From Rhineura floridana (taxonomy: Eukaryota; Chordata; Lepidosauria; Squamata; Rhineuridae), in assembly GCF_030035675.1 (NCBI RefSeq), contig NC_084481.1, positions 234,390,927-234,454,926 of the forward strand: DNA of 64,000 nt. The letters are read 5' to 3'. Under the pieces are notes generated by a model that saw only the letters and a list, made by a program, of their open reading frames with translations, was not told the DNA's origin and ran no database searches. Position 1 is the stretch's first letter. Each line of letters opens with the position of its first letter. Below are positions 12,301 through 24,122 of the stretch, one piece after another. A program made the position numbers and the translations under genes.

Positions 12301-15300
12301 TCAAAAAGATAACAGTGTTGGCGTCAGGTGCACCTCATCAGGGAGATCATTCCATAATTTGGAGGCCACCACTGAGAAGGCCCTGTCCCTTGTTACCAGC
12401 CTCCCAGCTTCCCTCGGAGTAGGCACCTGGAGGAGGGCCTTAGATGTTGAGCATAGTGTACGGGTGGGTTCGTGCTGGGAGAGGCAGTCCATTAGGTATT
12501 GTGGTCCTAAGCCTCTTGCTGTAGCTCAGTGGGAGGAGGCTAACTCGCATGTGATGGAGACCCAGACATCCCCACCCAGGAAATGCCCCAGGCTAACCTG
12601 AAAAATTGCTGGGTTTGATGGGGGCAGAGGGGAAGCAGCTGTGGTGGGACCGATGGCTAAGCGCCCAGAATACTGCTCACTTTCTGATCCCAACTTGCCC
12701 CCTTCCTCATCTTGCCTCATTGAGATCTTCACCAGCATGGCTGCTTTCCCCAGTTGCCAGCAGTGCAGACGGTGAAAGAGGGGCCAAGAGCAGCACTGGG
12801 GGCCTTTGACAGCCCTGCTCTGTTGCTTCTTCCTTAATAAATGTAAGAAGAGCCCTGCTGGATCAGGCCAAGGCCCGTCTAATCCAGCATCCTGTTAGCC
12901 GCAATGGCCACAGATGCCTGCAGGGAACCCACAAGCAGGGTATGAGCATAACTGTGCTCTCTTGCTTGTGATCCCCAGCAATCAGTGTGCAGTGGTTGAT
13001 TGGTAATTAGAGCTCATAGACTGTACCACTGAAAAGCCCTTGAAATGCCCATCTGACCTGCCTGCCTTGTCTGGACAGACAATCTGGGCAGGTGGCGTGA
13101 TGGGCCGCTGCCGCCATGCTGAAAGTTGCAATCTTCCTTGTGCTTCCAAACTATGTATGAACCCTGTGAACAGAAATGCTGGCCCCGCATCACTTTGAAT
13201 GCCTTTTCAGGGTTTGATGGCCCTGGACTCTCCGTACACGGGCATTGTGAACTACAGACAGGTGGCCTTTGCCTATGCTGAAGATTTCCAGGCAGCTGGA
13301 GGGACCGTCTTGACTGACTTTGAGGTGGAGGGCATGGAGATGGCAAAAGAAAGTCCTGCTGGAAGTAAAGAAGGTAAGGAGCTTTCTTTCTGACCTTTTC
13401 TTCCTTCCCTCCCCCTCCCTTTTGCAATTTTCCTCTGTAAGGTTTCGTTGTGATGTGCAGTCATGAAGCTCCCAGCCTCGTGTGCCTCTGAAGATCCTGT
13501 GGGCTGAGGTTGGCTTCAGCTCATGGGATGTTCTGAGAGAGTGATGTATCTTGAATTGTTTCAAAAGCCATCCTAGAGATGCAGAATTCCACATTAGTAC
13601 TAGCCCACAGCCCAGATTAAAAGGGATCATAGCTGAGAGATAGCTGGGACAGTTCAGTAAACCCTTTTTCCTTGCAATTAAACAAGAAACCTGTAGTTTA
13701 TACCAGTGGGCATTTTAAAATATCCAGTAAAACAGGACTAGCATCTTGGGATTAAAACAGATTTCAGAAACTTTCCAGTAAAATGGGATAAAGAAATGTT
13801 GCATTGTTGATCAGTCTAGAATTCATTACAAAGTATGGTCTGGCCATTTTGGATTATGGATACATAGAAAACAAGCCTAGGTTACCATCTAATTTGGCAG
13901 AGAGAGAAAAGCAAGAGGCAGTGGTCGAAGTGAATAGGGGTTGAAAGTGGCGAGCCAAAGAACTCTACTTCCACCCCTGCAGTTTTTTATGGGTCACCAT
14001 TTGTGTGTGGCCAGCTTGAGTCTCTCTTTAGGGAAGGGATTGTAGCTCAGCAGTAAGAGTACCTCCTTTTTGTACAGAAGGTCCTAGGGTCAGTCCCTGG
14101 CATCTCCAGTGAACTGGGGTAGGTCAGAAGGAAGTGATGGGAAAGATCTCTTTCTGCCCAAGATGCTGGAGAGCTACTGCCAGTCAGGGTAGACAATACT
14201 GGGCCAGACCAAGCAAGAGAAACCTTTGTCCCTCCAGATGATGCTGAACTCCAGCTCTCACCCTCCCTGGCCATTGGCCATGCTTGCTGAGGCTGATGGG
14301 AGTTGTAGTTCAGCATCATCTGGCAGGTCAAAAAAAGGTTCCCCGCACCTGGGCCAGATGGAGAGGTAGTGAAAACTGTCTTGTTCCATCCTGCAAGGAG
14401 AAGCCTCGTTGGCACGAGCTGGCCTAGATATTTAAGGGCCTCAAACCTGCCTGACAGTTTCTTTTGCTTTGTTCTGCTGATTCTGATATACTGTTTATAT
14501 GGTGGTGGTGTTTTATAGGTGCAATTTATCATTTTAGCTTATTATTTACAGGGATGAAATATCCAATTGTTGTTAGAAACTCAAAGGTAAGTCTGAGCCT
14601 TCGGGTTATTTTTTATTTTTCAAATGTACAATATTTCATCTTCTGTTTTGATATTTTTTCTCATGTCAAGAGTACAAATACTTTATCATGATTGCTGTTG
14701 TAACCACAAAAACTGTTTGAGACGGAAGAAAAATACATAGCTTTGATAATAAAGTCACTTACCCCATGAAGACAAACATTTGGTTTTCAGTTATCTTCAG
14801 AACAATCTTTGTATGACTCCTATCAGAGGTGAAGAGTTTTGTCTAAACCATGGGTGGGGAACCTCTGGCCCACCAGACCTCCCCATTTGGCCCACCAACC
14901 CACTCTGGGCAAACAGTGCCTCCCCTTCCCTACACCGGATGTCATATATTGTGGGGCAGGTGAAGGCCGGGCTTGGCCAAAAGGTACTTTGCAGATCCTC
15001 ACAATTGGCAGTGCTTGCAGAGCTTCATTAAACAGCGTTTGGAAAGTGCTTTGTGTGGTGCTTGTCAAACACCCGAGAGCCAGCTGGTTGGGCATTTGGG
15101 AACTGCTGCAAAAAGAGCTTTGTCAGCCTAAGCTCGGGGCGTGGAAAGTGCTGATCACAGGGCTTGCAGAGTGCTTTGTGTAGCTCTTCCAAAACACCCG
15201 ACAGCCAGCTGTGTTGAAATCCAGTCATAGCTCTTCCCAAAATCTGCTATAATACAAGGCAGATATTTTTAGTAGCTGCAAATACTCTTGGGGATAATCA

Positions 15301-18300
15301 CGGTGCTATAATATGTCTATGGAATATTTCCAGTGAAAGAGGACAATTGAAGTGATTATCCTATTTTATTCCTTCATCCAGTTACACACCGCATAGCTCA
15401 ACTTAATTGATTTGGTATATGGCCAAATTTAGTTACAGAAGTTGGCACAGTGATTTTAATTTGATATCCATCTGATCATTATTAAGTTTTCCTTTGGTTT
15501 CTGAGGTCTTTACTGTTGGACAACAGAACTATCAAAGATAATAATCAAAAAGGAGAATCCGCTTGGAAGGAGGAATTGTTCGTTTACGTCTGGCTTGAGC
15601 AGCGAAGCATGCGTGTCAGATCTGCCCAGAACATTTGGGCTTTAACTGCTTACAGCTTACTTTTATAATTGTAGAAACAACCTGCTTCTTAGAAACCTTT
15701 CATACATGTCCATACAGAGGGAGAGAGATAGAGAGAGATGGGTGCTTGTCATAAACCAAAGAATTATGCTTAGGCTGACTGCAAAGGCATAAGCCTGCCT
15801 TTGTATGATGAATTATGACTATGTCCTATCATAAAAGCCATTAGTGCCAAGTGATCATTACTGTTTGTCTCCTTTTTGAAATAGACCAGACCAGATCTAG
15901 ACAGAAGATGTTCTGGTAATATGAGAGAATTGTTTTGAAACAATCGGATCCCTCATTCTTGTAGAAGCTTAGTTTCTTTCAATGTGAAAAGGTCAACCTC
16001 CATGAAATATACAACTGGCTGTTTGTATGATTTTCTTTTTTTAAAAAAAATCAGCCATTCTCCTTTGGTGTTACTAATTCATTCTGTTATAACTATTGTG
16101 GGTGTTTTGTTTGACTGGTACTAACAATAAATATTTATTTAGTGTCAGCAGGGAGTGCAAGGCACTGTTCTGGCCTTTAAATCCATGTTAGTTGGACAAG
16201 AGAAGGCAGAAGGTTTAGTGGTTGAGGGTAAGGAAAAGGGGGAATGAAATGAATGGGAGGAGAATGGCTCTTGAGAAAGGGAGTGATAGAAGAGGTGTGG
16301 CCTGACTGACAGCGCAAGAGGCTGTTCATGTTACCCCCAGGCATCTTAAATAGTGACTTTGATGCAGGAGTGGCCTGTCCTAGTGTGGGTCAAGCACCAC
16401 TTGCCTCAAGGATTCCATATTCCTTCACCTGGTCAAGGTCCAGCTCTCCTCTACACACTACAGGGAGGAAGAGGATGGTGGCAGGCTCTGCCCTGAAGGA
16501 CCAAGTGCCTCTCATGAGAAGCCTGAAGCTACAGTTCAGCCTGCTTCACAGCTGCCCAAGGCCCCTGACTCCCCTCACTGCTGAAGAAACAGAAAGCCTG
16601 TAGGTCACCCAGTGAGGACAAAGTGCAGAGATCCAGGCTGGAGAGTTGCCCGTTTAAATCCTGCCAGCTTAGCACACAAAAGGCCAGGCAGGCCTCCCCT
16701 GAGAGCTCTCTCCCTGGTCATGAAGCACCAGCCACCTACCCTCTGGGCTGCCAAGCCACTCCTGGTCAAGACCAGTCCCTGTCGCCCCCTCCTGTCTCAC
16801 TCTCACTAGGGCAGGTACCTTCAGGCATGGAGAACAGCAGAACAGGAGGCATGGAAATTGGAAGGATAAGAGATGTTGCTTTTGTGATCATGTTAAATAG
16901 TGTTACAGTTTTGCTGAGGCTGAGCTTCTTCTTTTGTGGCAGGGGAAGGAAGTCCGGTGTCGGCACCTTGTCTCCTGTGCAGGGCTTTTTTCAGACCGCC
17001 TCTCTCGGATCAGTGGTTGCAGCCTGGAGCCCCGTATCGTGCCTTTCCGGGGTGATTATTTGGTGCTAAAGCCAGAGAAGTGCTATTTGGTTAAAGGAAA
17101 TATCTATCCGGTATGTCATTTCCTGAGAGTGGAGGAAGCCCTTGGGGCTTCTGGGTGCTTTAGCTGTGGTGGTGGTGATTTAATATTTATTTAACAACAC
17201 ACTAAGCTTTGCACAAGGCGTGAGAGGGCTTACAGTCTCAGGGCACTTCCATATCGCACACGTAACCCTGTTGAACCACCTTGGCTTCCCTCTAAGGAAC
17301 CTTGGGATTGTTAACGCTTGCAAGACATTCCTCTGGCTATGTTTATTTATTTATTTATTTTATTTATAGACCGCCCATAGCGAATAGCTCTCTGGGCGGT
17401 GAACAGCAGAGTTAAAATACAAAGTTACAATAAAACATACAAAATCACAACAAAGTAGAGTAAAAACATTAAATATAAAACATGAACGTTAATATGCCTG
17501 GGAGTATAACCAGGTCTTAACCTGGCGCCTAAAAGAAAGTACCGTAGGCGCCAGGCGTATCTCCTCAGGTAAGCTGTTCCATAGTTCGGGGGCCACCACA
17601 GAAAAGGCCCTGGATCTAATAACAATCCTCCGGGCATCCTGATGGGTTGGTACCCGGAGGAGGGCCTTAGATACTGAATGAAGTGAACGGGTAGGTTCAT
17701 AGTGGGAGAGGCGTTCCATCAGATATTGCGGTCCCACACCATGTAAGGCTTTATAGGTCAAAACCAGCACCTTGAATCTGGCTCGGAAACGAATAGGTAG
17801 CCAGTGCAAACGGGCCAGGACGGGTGTTATATGCGCGGACCAATGGGTCCCCGTCAACAACCTGGCTGCCGCATTTTGCACTAGCTGAAGTTTCCGAACG
17901 GTCTTCAAGGGCAGCCCTACGTAGAGCGCATTACAGTAGTCCAATCTAGAAGCTACCAGAGCGTGAACAACAGAGGCGAGATCGTCACTGTCCAGATAGG
18001 GGCGTAGTTGGGCTACTAAGCGAAGATGGTAAAACGCATTCCGCACCACCGAGGCCACTTGAGCCTCAAGCGACAAGGAAGGGTCAAAAAGGACCCCCAA
18101 ACTACGAACCTGTTCCTTCAAGGGGAGTGTAACCCCATCTAGAACAGGGTGAACATCCACCATCTGAGCAGGTAAAGAGCTCACCAACAGTGTCTCAGTC
18201 TTGTCTGGATTGAGTTTCAGTTTATTAGCTCTCATCCAGTCCATTATCACGGTCAGGCAACGGTTCAGCACATCAACAGCCTCACCTGAAGAAGGTGAAA

Positions 18301-21300
18301 AGGAGAAGTAGAGTTGCGTGTCATCAGCGTACTGATGGCAACGCACTCCAAAACTCCTGATGACCGCACCCAGAGGCTGCATGTAGATGTTAAAAAGCAT
18401 GGGGGACAAGACCGACCCCTGAGGGACTCCACAATGGAGAGTCCAGGGTGTCGAGCAGTGTTCCCCAAGCACTACCTTCTGGCGACGATCCGCTAAGTAG
18501 GAGCGGAGCCACTGCCAAGCAGTGCCCCCAACTCCCAACTCCGCGAGCCTCCCCAGAAGGATACCATGGTCGATGGTATCAAACGCCGCTGAGAGATCAA
18601 GGAGAATCAACAGAGTCACACTCCCCCTGTCCCTCTCCCGACAAAGGTCATCATACAGGGCGACCAAGGCTGTTTCGGTGCCAAAACCGGGCCTAAAACC
18701 GGATTGAAACGGATCCAGATAATCGGTTTCATCCAAAAGCGCCTGGAGCTGGCCGGCGACCACCCGTTCCAAGACCTTGCCCAAAAAAGGGACATTCGCC
18801 ACCGGCCTGTAGTTGTTCAGAACATCTGGGTCCGAAGAAGGTTTCTTCAAAAGAGGTCTCACTACTGCCTCCTTGAGACTACTAGGGACTACTCCCTCTC
18901 TCAAGGAGGCATTTATCACCTCTTTGGCCCAGCCGGTGGTTACAGCCCTGCCGGCCTTCACCAGCCAAGATGGGCAAGGATCTAGGGCGGACGTGGTCGC
19001 CCGCACCATTCCAAGCACCTTGTCCACTTCATCAAGCTGCACCAACTGAAATTCATCCAACAATGAAGGACAAGACCGCGCTCTGGACACTCCAATGGAA
19101 TCATCTGTAATAACATCAGAGTGTAAGTCCCGACGGATGCAAGCAATCTTGTCTTGGAAGTGCTCCGCAAATTCGTTGCAGCGGGCTTCTGATGTTTCTT
19201 TAGTATCATGAGGGGCAGAATGTAAGAGCCCTTGTACCACCCTAAAAAGCTCCGCTGGGCGGCAAAGAGATGATCTAATGGTGGCAGCAAAGTAAGACTT
19301 TTTTTTTTTTTTTTCAATAATTTTTATTCAGATTTTCATAAAACATACAAGACAAAATCATAAAACATTCAAAGACAAAAAACAAAATCAAAAATAGTTA
19401 AACAAAAAGAAAAAAAGAAAAGAAAAAACAAAAATAAAAAATAAAGAGTAAAATATTGACTTCCCATTTGTCAAAGATCAAATCAGTTATAAGTCTATAA
19501 TATATAACAATCCTGTCTCTTAAGTCATATTATAAAATCACTTTCCTCCAGTAGTTATCTTACTTAATCATCAAATCTCATAAACATTACTTTATTCTTT
19601 CCACAAAAAGTCAAAGAGAGGTTTCAATTCTTTAAGAAATATATCTATCAATTTTTTTTTTCCAGATAAGCATATCGATTAATCCATCTCATTACTAATT
19701 ATGATAATCTTATTGTCATAACCATAGTCAAAATAAACATTTCAATTAATCCATCACATCAGAATCTGTTAGGTTCAATAATTTCAGTAGCCATTGTTCT
19801 ATTATCTCTATTAGTTCCATTTTCATCTTCCATCTTCAGTAGTCTTGTTAAGTCCAGTAATTTCAATATCCAATCTTCCATTATCAGTATTCCATAATAA
19901 TCTTGCTGTCAAAGCCATAGTCATATAGTAAGAGTCTGATGGGAATTACCTCTATCCCAAATATTTTCTTGCCATCCATTCTGAATAGGTTGCTGAAATA
20001 CTGCTGTAAAATCATATCTCTGTTCTTTTTTTCAAAATACACTGGGTCATCTCTTAAAAGTTTTTCCATTGTCACATGGCTGCAGTTAATTCCATAGATT
20101 TTCTCTATATTGGGCTCCATCACATCATTCCAGTCCAGAAGATTATCCATGCCATTAATAACTTTATCTCTAGAATCTTCATTCATTTCTTCAGAGATAA
20201 CATTGAGTTCCAAACAATAGATTTTATTTCTAAAGTCCATAGACTCCAAATCTTGTTCCTGTTCCACGTTGGTTCCAATCTCCGGGATCTCCTCTCTCAC
20301 AGGGACCCCTATTCCAGTCTCCAGGGTCTCCTCTCTCACAGGGACCCCTGTTCCAATCTCCGGGGTCTCCTCTCTCACAGGGACCCCTTCCAGGGTCACC
20401 TCTCTCACAGGGACCCTTATATCTTTAATCTCCTGCTTCATTTTACTCAATTCAATTTTCATTATCTCAATCTCATCCATTATTTTCTGAAACATAGTTA
20501 TTTCCAGATTTTCAGCCACTTTCTTAATTGCCATTTTAAAAGAAAAATATAGGAAAACCACTTCTTATTTCAGCAACAATTGGGTTAATACTCCAAACTT
20601 GGTGACATCACAGTATAAACAGAGCAGACAGCCTTATCTCTCCAATAGTTAAGTAAACAAAATGCAGTTCCCAGGATCGAAACAATTAATGGCAATCGTC
20701 AAGAAACAGATTCGTCAAAATAAAATAGACCAAAAAGAGAGTAGTCTCAAAACAGTATAATATTTTTCAAAATAAAAATCTGGAATAGAAATCCCTCTTC
20801 TGTGTATATCTTTAGAATGCAAATCCAGGACAGCTTTTTGCAACAAAAACAGAGATAAGCTATTAATTAGTGCGTAGCAGAGAGAAGTTATGGCTCCCCA
20901 GTGAGATGTCAAAAACAGATCAATCTGGCAAATCTCTTTTAAACAGCAACAATTTAAGTCAAGTAAAAGAAAAATATAGAAAGAAGGGTGCTTGCCTGTT
21001 AGTGCGTTCTCTCTTAGAAGATAAGATGAACGTTCGCTTTAACAGATAGAGCTTGCTGTTGAAAATCCGTCCCACCTTCGTCGGCTGGACCTCGTCCCAT
21101 AAATTAATGAGATCTGGTCGTCCCAACAAAAATAGGCTTTGAGGTTAATCTCTTCGTTTCTCCCTACCCGGGAGAAGTTTAATCAGTCAAAAAAAAAAGA
21201 AAAAACTGACTGATATATCTGAATAAGCTTCTTTTGAGGCAGGAGCCCGTCTCAAAAGCAGGCACAGGCTAAGTCACCCTTCCCGGAAGTCCCAGCAAAG

Positions 21301-24067
21301 TAAGACTTTTTTGCCGCCCTAACCGCTGTTGGTCAAAGTCTAAGTTAAGCTGCTATAAGGCGAGCAGAGAGGTTGTTGAGAGATGGAAATGATCTAGTCC
21401 AGATCAGTTTACCTAGAGAGAGTATATTTTGGCAAAGGGTTGTTCGGTGTTCTAAGCAGTTCCCCAGAATGTTGCAAGTCATTGCTGCCAGTCTCCATGG
21501 CCTCCATTCTGGTTTAAAAGCACCTCTTCCCCACCCCACCCCAGCTTATTTTAATACATCCATACACTTACCTAAAGAAGAGATGTGGACTGTGTCTGTC
21601 CGGAAACAGAGAGAAAGACACGTACATATGTGCACACACACAAAAATATTTTGGGGGAGGGTGGGATTGAATCAATATTATTAGTATGTGTGCGGCTACA
21701 GGTGTTGTCTATATTTAGCATTCGATATGTCAAGCCCAAAGCAGGGAAGGGGTGTGTTTTTGAGAACTGCACAAAGATTGGTGCCGAGGTAGTGGCCTGG
21801 TTCATGTGTAATGCTAAGCCATGCTTTAACTATGGTTACCTTGGGTCAGTCACTGCCTCTCCGCCTCAGAGGAAGGAAATGGTAAACCCCCTCTGAATAC
21901 CGCTTACCAGGAAAACCCTATTCATATGGTCACCACAAGTCGGGATCGACTTGAAGGCAGTCCTTTTAACTATGGTTTAGTTAACCATAGTTAAAAGTTG
22001 ATCATCTGAACCTGGCCCCATGGCCTATAAACCATGCTTAAAACTCGCTCGTTAACCAAAGTTTGTTGTTGGTTTGTAAGCCTTGGTTGCTGCTAACTCT
22101 TAACATTATGTCTGATCCTGGACATCCTCCAGATTAACTGTGGCTAAGGAGAAGTCACTGCTAAAAAGGCCACATGAGGAACAGCTCAAAATTCAAACTG
22201 CTCCCAAAGCTTATTTGCTCTTCCCCATGTTTGCAGCAGGGAACTCAGGAAGGCCGCCTGGTAATGCTCTTTGGGGAGATGGACAATGTCCCTTTTCAGC
22301 ATCCGTGGCTAAACTCAAAGAGTATGGTGCACACAAGGGATTAATACTCTTCCTGGCTGTTGTCAAATGTAATGGGGGAAGGGGGGAAGTCAGGGCTGGT
22401 GTGGTATTCCCTCAAAGCGGCTGAAGTGGTTCCACACCCTGTTCATTCACCCAGTTGACCAGTAGCAAGTGGGCTGCCGATGTGGTGAGGCATTGCCAAT
22501 GTAAGGGCACCACAAAGGCCTTCAGGAAAGTATTCGGGAGCTGCGGAGAACCTGAGGTGATACTGGCGGTGAGAGAAATAATGCCATAGTTTAAGCATGG
22601 GCATCCATGGGGCACAGAGGGCAGCAAGGGGGGCAGTTGGTCCCAGTCTGATGAACTATAACCCCCAGATTCCTTTTTTTAAAAAAAACACTAACTTTGT
22701 AGTATTTGTGTGAGCCAAAACATACAGGTGGTATTCTTTAACTGCGCACCAAAAAAGTCTGCTTCCCCTTTCAGGGTTTAACTCCCCACCCTCACCCCGG
22801 AAAAATTTCTGCGGATGATTGCTTGTCTTGCCTTTAAACATGGTTTATAAACAGTAAACAGTAGTGTAGTGTTGCATCCAGATGAGATCAGTGAGGGACA
22901 AATTGACTGAAACTGAGGGAATTCAAAGAGTGCATGGGTTGTGTAGTTAACAGATCATTCCACGTGTCAATTGAGCGAGTTCTTGTAACTGTCCCATGTT
23001 CTCTGTGTGGTGCAGAATGTGCTTCTTTCAAATGCATTTTGACCAAATCCATTTCTTGTGCTTTGCTATGATAGGTACCTGATCCTCGTTTCCCCTTTCT
23101 GGGCATACATTTCACCCCAAGGATGGATGGCAGTGTCTGGCTTGGGCCTAATGCTGTGCTTGCCTTCAAACGAGAGGGCTACAGATTTTTTGACTTCAGC
23201 GTCCAAGATTTTATAGATGCAACTGCTTACAGGTAGTGTCTTCTCTTCATTTATTTCCAGGTTAAAAATGAGAATCCATTACCTTCACCGTACCCAGTTT
23301 CTCTGCAACCTGCTGTGGGGATCCTGGGGAGTGTCACGCTGCTTGCTGTGGGCAATGGAAGAGGGAGCCCTCCTCCCACGGGCCGGTCCCTGGGGTGTTG
23401 TGCTTGTTGGTTGTGTATGTGCATTTCCCTTTGCTTCTTCCTGCCCCCTCCCTTCCTCGGGCAGCAGCACCACCCCAGGCCAGCCCCAGATCAGGGGCTC
23501 TTACCTGGAGGAAGGGAAAGGCCTGCAAGGCGAGACAGATGGGGCCGACTCCCCACCCTCCGCTTCTCTTCACCTCCAGAGCGGATGCCCACTGCCTCAT
23601 GGCGAGCTCACCCTGAGGGAGGAGGAGCCACTGCTGAAGCTCAGGCAGAGAAGGTGGCCCTGTCTGTCTCTCCCGGGTGGGGTGGAGGTTATGGGTAAGG
23701 GGTGCGTGACAGGTTTAGTTCTCTGGTGGCTGCACTGGAAGGGAAAGAGAAGGAATTGGGGAGTGGTGAGGTCGAACTGGCTGGGGGTAAAGGAGGCATT
23801 TTGAGGACTGGGGAAATCTAGGAGGGAGGAATGGAGGCCTGTGTGTGCCTGTGCCAGTTTTATGCCCCTCGTGATGGGGTGGGGGAAGGAAAGACAACTG
23901 GAGAGGAGGAGGAGGAGGAATTGATCCCTTCGTATATCACAAGCCGGGCCTTGCCTATCTTGCCCTGTCCCGCAGTGCTGCAGCCCCTTTTCCCTTCAAT
24001 TATATATCCACTTGTATATACATGGGTGTGTTCGTGCAAAGGGGGCTGCAGAACAGAAGTGACTCGT

Positions 24068-24122
<55 letters not shown>

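Larger units (their letters stand above)
17340..21371 (-). mobile_element. L2 LINE, long copy, split by a HAL1-like insertion
   Basis: An L2-clade reverse transcriptase is open for 583 codons (17489-19240, minus). Blocks in order: [20 protein letters not shown], the catalytic block [38 protein letters not shown], the catalytic YADD in [13 protein letters not shown], and the C-terminal [20 protein letters not shown]. The 3' end is an (AAAT)n tail at 17342. This is the youngest-looking L2 here: the RT is intact, but the endonuclease is missing (5' truncation at about 21371). The host L2 sequence resumes at 21293 after the insertion. Confidence 0.93.

Noticed and set aside
14032-14100. tRNA gene
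   Set aside because: A- and B-box-like sequence belongs to a SINE; no cloverleaf can be closed.
15040-15212. Imperfect duplication of about 50 bp in intron 6 as a functional element
   Set aside because: Only two diverged copies with no further signal; noted in the intron entry only.
17489-19240. 583-codon frame as a host gene
   Set aside because: It has L2 reverse transcriptase blocks and an L2 3' tail; a transposon.
20076-20552. Plus-strand frames opposite the HAL1-like ORFs (also 32926-33558)
   Set aside because: Antisense shadows of the ORF1p-like frames.
23217-23804. 195-codon frame after exon 8 as an alternative exon or gene
   Set aside because: It overlaps the exon 8 donor out of phase, shows no family pattern, and lies in GC-rich DNA where chance frames are long.
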